A DNA stretch of 64,000 nucleotides from Brevundimonas variabilis (GCF_014199945.1 NZ_JACHOR010000001.1:744001-808000); one strand, 5' to 3'; positions 45,361 through 54,047 are shown, counted from the first letter of the stretch. The notes: generated by a model not told the origin, from the sequence alone. A program made the numbers and translations.

Positions 45361-46638
45361 ATGTACTGTCTAAATACATTTAGTAAGCTTTGCATTAAGC
45401 GTTACGTTTCGGATCAGCGCGGAAGCGTTGCCATATTCTTCGCAATTGCCTTGCCTGCCGCTTTAGTCATTGGCCTCGGGGCCATCGAGCTGATGAACCT
45501 GACAAAGGACCGGTCGCGCCTGCAGGACATGGCGGATGCAACAGCGCTGAATGCCGCCTCACAGATGCGCCTTGCCGCAAATGACCAACTTCTGAGCCGG
45601 GCCGCTGCATTTGCGATTGCCAGCGACTCCGGCCTGACCGCCCGGATGGATGCGCCGGCGGTCAAGTTCATTCACGAGCGCGGTATACCCAGAGGCATCG
45701 AAGTGGCGCTGACAGCCCGGCGTCAATCCTTCTTCGGAAACCTGCTGCCCCCTGGCGGTTTTGTCATTCGGGCCGTCGCCCGGGCACAGCAACTAGGACG
45801 CACTCCGCTGTGCGTACTTGGAACCTCGGCCTCGAGGAGCAATGTTCTCAACTTGCCTTCGGGCTCGATCATTGCACGCGCATGTATGGTCTATTCGAAT
45901 AAGGATATCTCGCTCGGTGTGGGAAGTCTGATCGATGCAGCAGCCGTCCAGGCGGCCGGGGCCATCAGCGGTGCCAACGTTGCGAATTCCGGGACCGGCG
46001 CAACGCCGCTGGAGGACCCTCTCAATGGGATGTTCATTTCCTCCAATCCCGGAGCGTGTCAGCACAGCGGAGGTGTGAAGGTCGATAAGGTCGGCCAGTC
46101 GGTACAGGTTGATCCTGGCATCCACTGTCGTCACTTCGACATCGAAAACGGCACGCTGTTCTTCCGTCCTGGTGTTCATCACCTGAAAAGCGGTCAGTTG
46201 CAGCTCAAGAAGGGCGCGAAGATTGAAGGCGAGAACGTCACGCTCGTGATCTGGAAGAATCTTGAAGTGAAGTTCGATGACGGACAGGTCCCTCTTCTCA
46301 GCCTGACAGGCTCGCAGGGCGGTGCGGGCGAGGCAGGTCACTGGGCGGGGTTTGCCTTGGCGATTGACCCAGCGAGGGGCGGAGACATGAGCCTTAACTT
46401 CCGGGAGATCCGAAAACTGGAGGGCGTCGTTTATGCACCCACGACTCGTCTCATCGTGCCGGGGGGTATCGACCCGGCGGAGGTCACGCCCTGGACCGTC
46501 ATCGTTGCGCAGGATCTTCGGGTCGAAGGCGGGCGGAGGCTGCAGATCAACGCCGACTATGCATCGTCTGCGGTTCCGGTCCCGGACGGTGTCGGCAACA
46601 AGGCGGATGGCGGGGCACCCGTTCAGTTGACACACTGA
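45361..46638 (+). CDS. TadG-like pilus-assembly-type protein, paralogue 1
   Basis: Protein of 425 residues with a TadE/TadG-type N-terminus: a short basic leader with DQRGSVAIFFAIALPAAL, then one helix, then DRSRLQDMADATALNAAS, the usual TadG sequence after the anchor. The rest (residues about 150-425) is a Gly-rich beta-helix-like domain with GVHHLKSGQLQLKKGAKIEG, ending VPVPDGVGNK. It lacks the von Willebrand A domain of full TadG. A paralogue at 61385 has the same layout. No tad/cpa pilus genes are in the window, so its function as an exported, membrane-anchored protein is inferred. Confidence 0.85.
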   Translation: MYCLNTFSKLCIKRYVSDQRGSVAIFFAIALPAALVIGLGAIELMNLTKDRSRLQDMADATALNAASQMRLAANDQLLSRAAAFAIASDSGLTARMDAPAVKFIHERGIPRGIEVALTARRQSFFGNLLPPGGFVIRAVARAQQLGRTPLCVLGTSASRSNVLNLPSGSIIARACMVYSNKDISLGVGSLIDAAAVQAAGAISGANVANSGTGATPLEDPLNGMFISSNPGACQHSGGVKVDKVGQSVQVDPGIHCRHFDIENGTLFFRPGVHHLKSGQLQLKKGAKIEGENVTLVIWKNLEVKFDDGQVPLLSLTGSQGGAGEAGHWAGFALAIDPARGGDMSLNFREIRKLEGVVYAPTTRLIVPGGIDPAEVTPWTVIVAQDLRVEGGRRLQINADYASSAVPVPDGVGNKADGGAPVQLTH

Positions 46639-46721
46639 CAAGGTCCCCAAATTCTGATGGGGACGTCATCGCCTTCTCTTCGGAACCGCACGTAACGCAG
46701 TCTCACCTATGTCAGGGGTGG

Positions 46722-46865
46722 TTAAAGTTGGGGGCGAGGCCAACCCTTTCGAAGCCACACCGCAACCACGCTGCAGCTAAGTTCAACCCACCAATCGGCG
46801 AGGGTCTGGTCGATCCTTTTGCGGCGCTGCTGCTTCGGCTTATTCGCCTTCCGAAGAAGCACCAT
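46722..46865 (-). CDS. 47-residue basic protein, unknown
   Basis: Short frame starting MVLLRKANKPKQQRRKRIDQ and ending RKGWPRPQL, with a hydrophobic-aromatic middle (LADWWVELSC). Composition is coherent but the ribosome site is poor, so this is a weak call. It lies between the TadG-like gene and a response regulator. Confidence 0.35.
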   Translation of the reverse strand: MVLLRKANKPKQQRRKRIDQTLADWWVELSCSVVAVWLRKGWPRPQL

Positions 46866-46973
46866 GCCTAGCTCTGTGCCTGCTGAAATCTCACGACCTA
46901 AACGAGTAAATGGAGAAGGCGTTGCGGCAATCCAGAAACTGATCAGTTCAATCGGCCGCTTCCAGCTCTGGTG

Positions 46974-47369
46974 TTAATGAGCGGTCGCCCGCGGCTCGGT
47001 GACACTGCCGGTGAGCTCCATGATGATATCGTGCAGCTTGCAGTGATTGACTGGCTTTCGAATAGTCGCCGTTGCACCGAAGGTTTTCGCTGCACCCAGG
47101 TAGTTGCCATAGCCGCTAGCCTCGGCTGCTGAAACGGCAACGATTGGGGCTGTGCAGTTCATATCTTTCAAGGCGAGAATTGTTTCCAGCCCATCCTTCT
47201 CGGGCATATGGATATCCAGGATGATCAGATCAAACTTGCCTTGTTTGGCAAGCTCGATCGCCCCAACTCCGTTCACGGCTGTCGTGATTTCGTGACCCCG
47301 GATCATCAACGCTAGGCTGATAATCTCCAAAAAGACTGGGTCATCGTCTGCGATAAGGATGTTGGCCAT
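46974..47369 (-). CDS. Single-domain response regulator
   Basis: Receiver domain of 131 residues: acidic triad in IADDDP, acceptor aspartate in LIILDIHMPEKDG, switch region VAVSAAE and lysine in IRKPVNH. No output domain. It is convergent with the TadG-like gene at 45361. Its promoter side is AT-rich and contains an inverted repeat (47400-47428). Confidence 0.9.
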   Translation of the reverse strand: MANILIADDDPVFLEIISLALMIRGHEITTAVNGVGAIELAKQGKFDLIILDIHMPEKDGLETILALKDMNCTAPIVAVSAAEASGYGNYLGAAKTFGATATIRKPVNHCKLHDIIMELTGSVTEPRATAH

Positions 47370-47785
47370 TCGAACTTCATGCAGCAGCTCGCGTGAAAAA
47401 AGATATAAGAAACAATGATATATATCTTTGTAAAGTCGGTTTTTCGAGTTACAGTGTCAGGCGAAAGTGCGAGACTTAGTTCTTTCAATAACTCCTAGCT
47501 GATCGACCCTTTTGGCAATGCCTCAGTCGTCTCCTGCGCAATCACGCATGCGAACCGGCATGAAATCGCCTGGGGAGAAATTTTTGCGCCGATAACACAC
47601 CCGCCTACAGGTCCAGAACTAGAGCGCACATTGCGGTTATTTCTCTGCCCATAAGAAAAAAACCGTAGCCGCGGAAAATCTACCCAAAATGATGCGGACC
47701 AATCATTCTTTAAGAACGCTGCTTTACGGTCGATTTCTGTAAGAACTACGTACGGCGAAAGCGTGCCGTAGACGGACAATAAAAA
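47370..47785. other. AT-rich promoter region between divergent genes
   Basis: About 415 bp, much richer in A/T than its surroundings, between a response regulator and the pentapeptide-repeat gene, which point outwards. It holds one inverted repeat, listed separately. A 94-codon minus-strand frame here starts with TTG, has no ribosome site and no codon bias, and is not called. Confidence 0.5.
47400..47428. promoter_or_regulatory. Inverted repeat upstream of the response regulator
   Basis: Arms AAGATATA and TATATCTT separated by 13 bases, 31 bp upstream of the regulator start. Could be an operator or an AT-rich promoter element. Confidence 0.5.
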
Positions 47786-48892
47786 GTGCCATCAGTCGCC
47801 CTCGCTGCCGAGAGAGCCAGAGCCGAGGTTCCGCCTTTTACACAAGCGATTCTTGATCGCTATCTGGACGCTCACGAGCGTTACGTCCGCCGAAACCCTG
47901 GCGGGCGGCGAGCTATGGTCAAGTATCTCCAAGCACCCCGCTTGGACTTCAGAAGCCGCCAGCTTTCTGAGGCCGACTTTACTGGAGCCAACTTCGAGCG
48001 CGCTGTCATGCTCAAGGTCGGTTTCGAGCGTGCTTCCCTCTATTGCGCAAACCTACGAGGGGTTGATGCACGGCAGGCTGATTTCCAGCGCGCGGACCTA
48101 CGAGGGGCAAGCCTCCGTGCAGCAAACTTGTCTGGAGCAAACCTTGATGCCGCTGACATGCGCCAAGCCATGCTCGCACGTGCCGACTTGCCTGGGGGGT
48201 TCCACCTTTGGTTTGAAGGCCAAAATCCAGAGGCAAGTGAACAGCGTTTTTCGGTAGACCTGTCAAATTGCTCCATGAAGGGCGTCAAACTAAACAGCGC
48301 AAAGTTGAAGTGGGCGAACTTCAGCGGAGCTTTGCTCCAAGGCGCGGATCTCAGCGGCGCTGATTTGACCGGCGCCCAGTTTGCCGGGGCAGTTTTGACG
48401 AAGGCGAAGCTGGACCGGCTCAAGATTGATCCAGCAGCTTTTGCACATTCTGTCCTCGACCCTTCGCCGGTAGCGCTGGATAGGGTCCCGCTTCTGGAAA
48501 GAATGATCGTGGCTAATGCCCAGTGGGTCGAGACCAACGGAAAATCCGGAAAACCTGCAATCCTCAACGAAGAGGATCTCCGCCCGCCGAGCCTTTTGTT
48601 TAGCGGCCGAGCTTTAACTGCCATGTCTGCCAAGGGATCCTGCGCAATCGGGGTCGATTTCACCAAAGCGCAGCTTCAGGGTGCTTGTTTCGATAATGCC
48701 GATCTGCGAGACGCCAATTTCACGTCGGCAGATTTGCGAGGAGCATCGTTTAATGGTGCGCTGCTCTGGCACGCAAAGTTTGATGCTGCGGATATTCGTC
48801 CGCTCACGCTCGCTGGAGGTTTGGCGAGGCCATTTTCGTTCGCAGGTGCCCGATTTGCGCCTGGCTGTTTCCAGAACTGCGTTAGGAGTTGA
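47786..48892 (+). CDS. Pentapeptide-repeat protein
   Basis: Protein of 368 residues. A short N-terminal helical region contains LDRYLDAHERYVRRNPGGRR, then two blocks of A(D/N)LXX repeats follow (residues about 50-215 and 265-345; ADFTGANFERA, ADLRGASLRAANLSGANLDA). These fold as a right-handed quadrilateral beta-helix. The GTG start follows an in-frame stop directly, and no good ribosome site is seen, so a later start is possible. Some family members protect DNA gyrase, but sequence alone cannot show that here. Codon use is mixed. Confidence 0.85.
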   Translation: MPSVALAAERARAEVPPFTQAILDRYLDAHERYVRRNPGGRRAMVKYLQAPRLDFRSRQLSEADFTGANFERAVMLKVGFERASLYCANLRGVDARQADFQRADLRGASLRAANLSGANLDAADMRQAMLARADLPGGFHLWFEGQNPEASEQRFSVDLSNCSMKGVKLNSAKLKWANFSGALLQGADLSGADLTGAQFAGAVLTKAKLDRLKIDPAAFAHSVLDPSPVALDRVPLLERMIVANAQWVETNGKSGKPAILNEEDLRPPSLLFSGRALTAMSAKGSCAIGVDFTKAQLQGACFDNADLRDANFTSADLRGASFNGALLWHAKFDAADIRPLTLAGGLARPFSFAGARFAPGCFQNCVRS

Positions 48893-49084
48893 ACGCGTCC
48901 ATAGTTCACCATTTGAGCAATGATTGCCCCAAAATGGGGAACGCTAAAGGCGCGCCGGGCACATGCGACGAACAATCAGCGATCAGAACTCGAACATAAC
49001 GTCCACCTCCCATGACTGAGCATCTGGTATAACAGCGATTGCGGAACTTTGGCCGACGTTGAGAGAGTTGGCATCATTGAAGCT

Positions 49085-49100
49085 GTCAGGTCGGCGTCAG
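49085..49100 (+). promoter_or_regulatory. Direct-repeat regulator box 1 (11-bp period)
   Basis: GTCAGGTCGGCGTCAG, with the two GTCAG half-sites exactly 11 bp apart, 39 bp before the cytochrome b561 ATG at 49139. It is nearly identical to the box at 53310-53325. Confidence 0.7.
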
Positions 49101-49138
49101 CTTCAGGGCGCAGATAACTCTGGAAACGGAGATGTCCC

Positions 49139-49858
49139 ATGTCAGCCACGTCAGTTGCCCCCATTCGTACCATCAAGACCTGGGACCTCGGCGTCCGCCT
49201 GTTCCACTGGATCCTCGTCGCCAGTATCGCCGTAGCATTTCTCTCTTCGGAGGAAGGGAGTGGGCTTTCGGCCTGGCATGTACCGGCCGGCTGGGTCGCG
49301 GCCGTCCTGATCGCCTTTCGATTGGTCTGGGGGGTTATTGGCGGCGAACATGCCCGGTTCGCCAACCTGATCCGCCCTTCGAGAATGGCCGGGCATGTGA
49401 AGGGCCTCTTTGTCGGCAGGGTCCACGCCTCAATCGGTCACAATCCGCTGGGAGGCATCGCTGTCATCGGACTTCTCGTTCTTACGGCAGCTACAGTCTA
49501 TTCAGGCTTAACCGGCGGCGAGGACATCCACGAGACAATCGCCTATGTCTTGCTGGGTATGATCGCTCTGCACGTGGCGGCCGTCATCGCCATGTCAGTC
49601 ATGACGAGGGATAACCTGATCGGCGCGATGATCACCGGCAACAAGAAGACTACGCACTTCCCGAATGCACAGGATGCAGCACCGCCCGTTCGCCTTGCTG
49701 TGCCACTGGCAGCCTTGGCTGTTATCGGCTCGTCCTATGCCGCCACCCGTGTTGATCCTAGTGCCTTCACACCCGGTGTGCGGACTGAGGATGGCGAGGC
49801 CGGTGAGGGTAGAGTGGGCGCATCCGCTGAAGAAGGCGAGGAAGCCGGAGACGATTGA
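49139..49858 (+). CDS. Cytochrome b561-family membrane protein
   Basis: Di-haem b-type cytochrome of the CybB/Ni-hydrogenase cytochrome b superfamily, 239 residues. Four helices carry the ligand histidines in VRLFHWILVAS, SAWHVPAG, GHNPLGG and ALHVAAV. A charged, acidic C-terminal tail of about 60 residues follows (EDGEAGEGRVGASAEEGEEA). GGAG precedes the ATG. It is convergent with the VIT operon and preceded by a regulator box, and a second cytochrome of the same family is in that operon. Probable role: electron transfer from quinol or superoxide at the membrane. Confidence 0.88.
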   Translation: MSATSVAPIRTIKTWDLGVRLFHWILVASIAVAFLSSEEGSGLSAWHVPAGWVAAVLIAFRLVWGVIGGEHARFANLIRPSRMAGHVKGLFVGRVHASIGHNPLGGIAVIGLLVLTAATVYSGLTGGEDIHETIAYVLLGMIALHVAAVIAMSVMTRDNLIGAMITGNKKTTHFPNAQDAAPPVRLAVPLAALAVIGSSYAATRVDPSAFTPGVRTEDGEAGEGRVGASAEEGEEAGDD

Positions 49859-49884
49859 AGCCCTATCGCCGGATCGAGGCGCCG

Positions 49885-50586
49885 CTAGACGACGGTTCCA
49901 AAGATCCGGCCAATGCCGGCCGTGAGACCCATGGCGAGAGCGCCCCAGAAGGTGACCCTCACGACAGCCTTCCACGCCCCGGCTCCGCCCGCTTTGGCAC
50001 CGAGCCAGCCTAGCAAGGCCAACCCTGCGAGAGCCGAGCCTGAGACGAGGCCAACCAGACCGGAAGCGGGCACAACAATGACGACAATCAGCGGGACTAG
50101 TGCGCCGATCGCGAATGTCCCCGCCGACGTCAGGGCCGCCTGGATCGGGCGTGCTGTCGTGTGTTCAGAGATTCCCAGTTCATCACGGGCATGGGCCCCT
50201 AGGGCGTCATTAGCCATCAATTGCCGGGCAACCGCTAACGCTGTTGCGGGATCGATCCCCCGCTCGCGATAGATCGCCGCAAGCTCTTCGGTCTCCGCTT
50301 CTGGATCAGCTTTAAGTTCGGCAGTCTCGCGTTCGAGGTCCGCCGTCTCGGTGTCCGATTGCGAGCTGACAGAGACGTACTCACCGGCTGCCATCGACAT
50401 GGCCCCTGCAACAAGCCCGGCCACACCGGCGATGAGGATACCCGACTTGCTGGTCTGGGCGGCCGCTACACCCACGATTAGACTGGCTGTCGACACAAGC
50501 CCGTCATTGGCTCCCAGGACAGCAGCGCGAAGCCAACCGATCCGCGCGACCAGATGACGTTCGGGATGGCGCTCAAGCCTGCTCAC
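49885..50586 (-). CDS. VIT/CCC1-family iron or manganese transporter
   Basis: Membrane protein of 233 residues. The family motif GANDGLVSTASLIVGVA in TM1 and AGAMSMAAGEYVSVSSQSD in TM2 contain the metal-carrying residues; an acidic cytoplasmic segment rich in Glu/Asp follows (ETAELKADPEAETEEL), then three more helices. VIT proteins export Fe2+/Mn2+ from the cytosol. The GTG start at 50586 overlaps the kinase stop (GTGA), so it is the last gene of the two-component operon. Confidence 0.9.
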   Translation of the reverse strand: MSRLERHPERHLVARIGWLRAAVLGANDGLVSTASLIVGVAAAQTSKSGILIAGVAGLVAGAMSMAAGEYVSVSSQSDTETADLERETAELKADPEAETEELAAIYRERGIDPATALAVARQLMANDALGAHARDELGISEHTTARPIQAALTSAGTFAIGALVPLIVVIVVPASGLVGLVSGSALAGLALLGWLGAKAGGAGAWKAVVRVTFWGALAMGLTAGIGRIFGTVV

Positions 50587-51611
50587 TGTGTCTCCTTCGG
50601 GCCATCGGGGAAAATGAGGATCAGTTCGGACCGCTCAGGGCAGCTTTCGACACGCCCTCGATGGGCCGCCATGATGCGGGACACGATGGCCAGGCCAAGA
50701 CCCGCACCGCTGCTGCTTGCGTGGTCGCCCCGGCGATAGCGCTCACTGAGTTCAGCCAGTCGCTGAGGCATCAGCCCAGAGCCGCCGTCTATGACTGAAA
50801 GTCGTCTTTCAGGCCCAGTCTTTACAGTGACCGTCCCACCGGGAGGGGTAACCCTCAGCCCGTTCTCGACTAGGTTTCGCAAGGCTGCCGCTATGGCTTC
50901 CCGGCGACCATACACCGTCAACGCCGCGTCGGTCTCAAGGGCGACAGACTTGTCAACGTCAACGGCCAGCGGGGCATACTGGGCAACGATCTCTGCAGCG
51001 ACCTCTGCCAGATCGACGGGACCACCGGCTCCCGGAGTGGCTGCGTAGGCGTCCAACTGGGCGAGGACGAGGAGTTGGTCGACAAGGCGGGACATTGCAG
51101 AGACATCAGCCTTGAGGCGCTGGCCATCCGGAGAATTCAAAGCATCAAGTTCGAGGCTGAGGACGGCAAGCGGTGTTCGAAGCTCATGCGCAACATCGGC
51201 GGCAAATGCTTCCTGTCGTGTCGCTGTTTCGTCCAGGCGGGCGAGAAGGCCATTCACGGCGTCCGCGAACCCGGTTGCCTCCTTGGGGAAGTCATAGGCC
51301 TGCACCCGGAACCCCTTGTCGGCCACCTGTGCTTCCTCGATGCGCTGGGCAGCTGCCGAGAGTGGGCGGAGGGAGGATCGGATCACCCAGACGGCAGCGA
51401 GCGTCATGGGCAGGATCAGCACTAGAAGCGGTATCACCACATGGTCAGCGACCTCATTGGCGATGCCTGCAAACTGGATCTCGTCGCGTCGCGAGCGCGA
51501 CGAAAGGCCGTATTCAAAGCCGACGAAGACCAGCAGAACCATGCCGCCGAAGAAGCTCATCAAGGCAAAGCCGACCATGAGCCGCCTGAAGATGGATGTT
51601 GAGCCGGTCAC
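50583..51611 (-). CDS. Sensor histidine kinase of the operon
   Basis: Inner-membrane kinase of 342 residues. The GTG start at 51611 overlaps the regulator stop (GTGA). Two helices flank a short periplasmic loop of about 35 residues, then come a HAMP-like linker, the H-box VAHELRTPLAVLSLEL, N-box LRNLVENGLRVTPPGG, and the G-boxes VIDGGSGL and GAGLGLAIV. The small sensor loop fits ligand sensing within the membrane or with a partner; the PepSY protein encoded first in the operon could be that partner (inference). Confidence 0.9.
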   Translation of the reverse strand: MTGSTSIFRRLMVGFALMSFFGGMVLLVFVGFEYGLSSRSRRDEIQFAGIANEVADHVVIPLLVLILPMTLAAVWVIRSSLRPLSAAAQRIEEAQVADKGFRVQAYDFPKEATGFADAVNGLLARLDETATRQEAFAADVAHELRTPLAVLSLELDALNSPDGQRLKADVSAMSRLVDQLLVLAQLDAYAATPGAGGPVDLAEVAAEIVAQYAPLAVDVDKSVALETDAALTVYGRREAIAAALRNLVENGLRVTPPGGTVTVKTGPERRLSVIDGGSGLMPQRLAELSERYRRGDHASSSGAGLGLAIVSRIMAAHRGRVESCPERSELILIFPDGPKETQ

Positions 51612-52285
51612 CGGGTCACGTCCTTCATCAGATAACCAAGGCCGCGCACTGTATGCAGCATGCCATCGCACCCTGCGTCGTCGAGTTTCCTGCGCAACCG
51701 CGACACAGCCGCTTCCACGGCATTTGGTGTGACTGGCTCGTTGAAGGCGTAGAGAGACTCTTCAAGCGCCGCCCGCGTAACGACCGTTCCCGCGCGCCTC
51801 ATAAGCAGTTCAAGAAGATCACTCTCGCGGCGCGAAAGTTCGATTTGCGTATCCCGACAGCTCGCCTGCCGAGAAGCGACATCGAACGCAAGTTCGCCCA
51901 CTGTCAGGACGGGCGTGATCCGCTGTCCGGGCCTTCGAAGGATCGCACGGCATCGAGCTGCAAGTTCGGATGCCTCGAACGGCTTGACCAGATAGTCATC
52001 TGCTCCAGCATCCAGACCGGTGACACGGTCGTTCAACCCGCCGCGAGCGGTGAGCACGAGGATCGGTGTGGACACGCTGGACCGCCTGAGCGTCTTGACC
52101 CAGTCTAGTCCGTCCCCGTCTGGCAGCCCAAGGTCGAGGAGGATAAGGTCGTAGGTCGCGCTTCCGACAGCTTCTTCGGCATCGCGAAGGTTCTGCCGCC
52201 AGTCGACGACAAAGCCGTCACGGATCAGACCCTCGCTCAGCAGCGCGCCGAGTCTCATGGAGTCTTCAACGAGTAGGAGGCGCAT
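51608..52285 (-). CDS. OmpR-family response regulator of the operon
   Basis: Regulator of 225 residues. The receiver has VEDSMRLG, acceptor aspartate in LILLDLGLPDGDG, the switch threonine in VLTARG and KPFEASEL. A winged-helix trans_reg_C domain follows with LSRRESDLLELLM and VSRLRRKLDDAG. It is closest in style to QseB/TctD/PmrA. OmpR-family dimers bind direct repeats with an 11-bp period, and three such repeats lie at the promoters of this locus. Its start lies inside the last 20 bases of the cytochrome gene. Confidence 0.92.
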   Translation of the reverse strand: MRLLLVEDSMRLGALLSEGLIRDGFVVDWRQNLRDAEEAVGSATYDLILLDLGLPDGDGLDWVKTLRRSSVSTPILVLTARGGLNDRVTGLDAGADDYLVKPFEASELAARCRAILRRPGQRITPVLTVGELAFDVASRQASCRDTQIELSRRESDLLELLMRRAGTVVTRAALEESLYAFNEPVTPNAVEAAVSRLRRKLDDAGCDGMLHTVRGLGYLMKDVTR

Positions 52286-52880
52286 GATCGACGTCCGTTC
52301 CGATCGCCGCGCGCTTCGACCCGGTCACCATCGACAGGATCAGGTTTTCGCGGTGACGCCAGCTTTCGACAAGGGCCGCAAGCACATGAAGGATTGCAAG
52401 AGCCATGATCGTATTGGCGGCAACCTCGTGTGTCGCTTCCAACCAAGGCGCGCCCCAGAAGGCATCCAAACCCATCATCCAGCCCGTAACCCCACAGAAT
52501 AGAGAGAGCATCACCAACGCGATCATCATCAGGCCGCCAGCCGGGTTATGCCCGATGTATCGAGGCTCGCGTCGCTGGAACATTGCAGCCATGTAGCTAA
52601 CGAGGCGACGGGGACCTGTCACGAAGTCAGTGAACCGGGCATGGCGTGAACCGATAAAGCCCCAGATAAGTCGCACCGCAATGGCGGCAACGATCACATA
52701 GCCGACGTAGCGATGGACCGATTTGACCTCACGCAAAAAGGTCAGGTTCGCGACAATGCCCGTCACCAGGGTCCAGTGAAACAGCCTGACTATCGGGTCC
52801 CAAACCTTGGTGCGTTTGCTAGTGCCTATTGGCGAACGGGCAATCGCCCGCTCGCCGTCGTCCAACATGTGCTCGGTCAC
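52266..52880 (-). CDS. Cytochrome b561-family protein of the operon
   Basis: Second b561-type protein, 204 residues. I choose the GTG at 52880, eight bases after AGGA, directly downstream of the PepSY stop; a TTG nine codons earlier is possible. It shares VRLFHWTLVTG, SVHRYVGY, GHNPAGGLMM and a late histidine in LAILHVLAA with the protein at 49139, including the SRHARF-x-DFV motif. Its stop lies within the regulator gene, so translation is coupled. Confidence 0.9.
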   Translation of the reverse strand: MTEHMLDDGERAIARSPIGTSKRTKVWDPIVRLFHWTLVTGIVANLTFLREVKSVHRYVGYVIVAAIAVRLIWGFIGSRHARFTDFVTGPRRLVSYMAAMFQRREPRYIGHNPAGGLMMIALVMLSLFCGVTGWMMGLDAFWGAPWLEATHEVAANTIMALAILHVLAALVESWRHRENLILSMVTGSKRAAIGTDVDHAPPTR

Positions 52881-52884
52881 CAGA

Positions 52885-53187
52885 TCAGTCCTCGTTGTTC
52901 TCGACAACGGCTGCGGTCACCGGATTGAAATAGACTTCCGCGCGCCGGCCATTCGGTGCCCGGGCGTAGATCTCGTAACAGCTGCCACTGACTTGGAAGA
53001 CGCGGATGTTCGTGTAGCCCATCTGGGTGATACGGGTCCGCATCTGAGCTTCGGTAAGCCACTGGCTGCGTGGAGCCGTTGTGCATTTCGGACCTGCTGC
53101 AGCGGGCTCTGCGTAGAAAAGGGCCGTTGAGGCTGCTGCGGCTGCGAGGCTGAGGGCTAATGCTGTTGTTACGATGAACTTTTGCAT
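52885..53187 (-). CDS. Exported PepSY-domain protein
   Basis: Protein of 100 residues. ATG at 53187 with AAGGAG upstream. The signal peptide reads MQKFIVTTALALSLAAAAAS. The mature part has two cysteines and a PepSY-like fold (LTEAQMRTRITQMGYTNIRV then SGSCYEIYARAPNGRRAEVY, ending in FNPVTAAVVENNED). First gene of the operon. PepSY proteins next to two-component systems often modulate the sensor or bind metal or haem. Confidence 0.88.
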   Translation of the reverse strand: MQKFIVTTALALSLAAAAASTALFYAEPAAAGPKCTTAPRSQWLTEAQMRTRITQMGYTNIRVFQVSGSCYEIYARAPNGRRAEVYFNPVTAAVVENNED

Positions 53188-53255
53188 GGGTGTCTCCTTG
53201 AAGACCTTCGGATTGCCGAGCGACCTTGCCCGGTGATGCAAAACTGGTCTTCGAA

Positions 53256-53272
53256 CCTGACAGGGGCCTGAC
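53256..53272 (-). promoter_or_regulatory. Direct-repeat regulator box 3 (11-bp period)
   Basis: On the minus strand GTCAGGCCCCTGTCAGG: two GTCAGG half-sites 11 bp apart, 69 bp upstream of the PepSY start. This is the expected place for autoregulation of the operon. Confidence 0.65.
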
Positions 53273-53309
53273 CGATCAGAAAAAAGCAGACGTATCGGAT
53301 CTAGCTTCC

Positions 53310-53325
53310 GTCAGGCTGGCGTCAG
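53310..53325 (+). promoter_or_regulatory. Direct-repeat regulator box 2 (11-bp period)
   Basis: GTCAGGCTGGCGTCAG, 60 bp upstream of the ferritin-like start. It differs from box 1 at two inner bases only. Confidence 0.7.
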
Positions 53326-53384
53326 CAAAGGCTGTCATCTCCGGAGTGCGCAACAGGCGCAGGCCCATTTCTCGGAGAACTCCA

Positions 53385-53852
53385 ATGATCACGAAGTCCA
53401 TCTTAGCCACCGTTCTCGCCGCCTTGACGTTGTCAGCCGGCGCTGCCTCCGCAGGCGAGCTAGCGCCTCGAACGCGCGCCAATCTCGAGGCAGCGATGCA
53501 CGGCGAGGCCTTCGCTAACCTGAAGTATCTCCGCTACGCCGAAGTCGCACGCGAGAGCGGCAAGGAAGAGCTTGCCCTGCTATTCGAGAGCTCTGCCAAC
53601 GTTGAAGCCGCTGAACATTTCGCCCGTGAGGCGGATGCATTGGGACTCGGCGGTACAGACGAGGCCAACCTTCTGGATGCGATGGCTGGTGAGCAGTACG
53701 AGAGCGTTACGATGTACGTCGATTTTGCCAAAGAAGCCGATGCGGACGGGGACACGTGTTCTGCCGCACTATTTCGACAGATCGCTTCGGACGAAGCTGA
53801 CCACTACGAGCGGTACCGTGAAGCTGCTGATCGGCTACGTGGTTCGCGATAG
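53385..53852 (+). CDS. Exported ferritin-like / rubrerythrin-family protein
   Basis: Protein of 155 residues. GGAG before the ATG at 53385, then a signal peptide (MITKSILATVLAALTLSAGA). The mature part is a four-helix bundle with the di-iron pattern in HGEAFANLKY, NVEAAEHFAREA, AGEQYESVTMY and SDEADHYERYRE, that is four Glu and at least two His in ferritin-like positions. The rubredoxin tail of classical rubrerythrins is missing. A periplasmic location is unusual for the family and points to extracytoplasmic iron or peroxide handling. Divergent from the PepSY operon. Confidence 0.85.
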   Translation: MITKSILATVLAALTLSAGAASAGELAPRTRANLEAAMHGEAFANLKYLRYAEVARESGKEELALLFESSANVEAAEHFAREADALGLGGTDEANLLDAMAGEQYESVTMYVDFAKEADADGDTCSAALFRQIASDEADHYERYREAADRLRGSR

Positions 53853-53893
53853 CCGTCTGACAATCCCCGTCCAAGGACAGTAGCCCGCGCCTG

Positions 53894-53936
53894 GGCCGAC
53901 GATGCTCGATCATCAAACCCAACATGCTCGTCGGCC
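53894..53936. terminator. Hairpin downstream of the ferritin-like gene
   Basis: Perfect 9-bp stem GGCCGACGA / TCGTCGGCC with a 25-base loop, 41 bp past the stop. No T run follows, so a terminator role is only possible. Confidence 0.4.
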
Positions 53937-54047
53937 AATGGGTCACCGCTGCCCATCCAGCTTTGAATAATAACAGTGTTTGGCTCACGGTTCCGAGTGG
54001 ACCGCGCTTTGATGCCCGTAACCTGTATCTGCGAACGAAACACCGCC

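Noticed and set aside
47495..47779. 94-codon minus frame with TTG start
   Set aside because: AT-rich promoter-like region, no ribosome site and no third-position bias.
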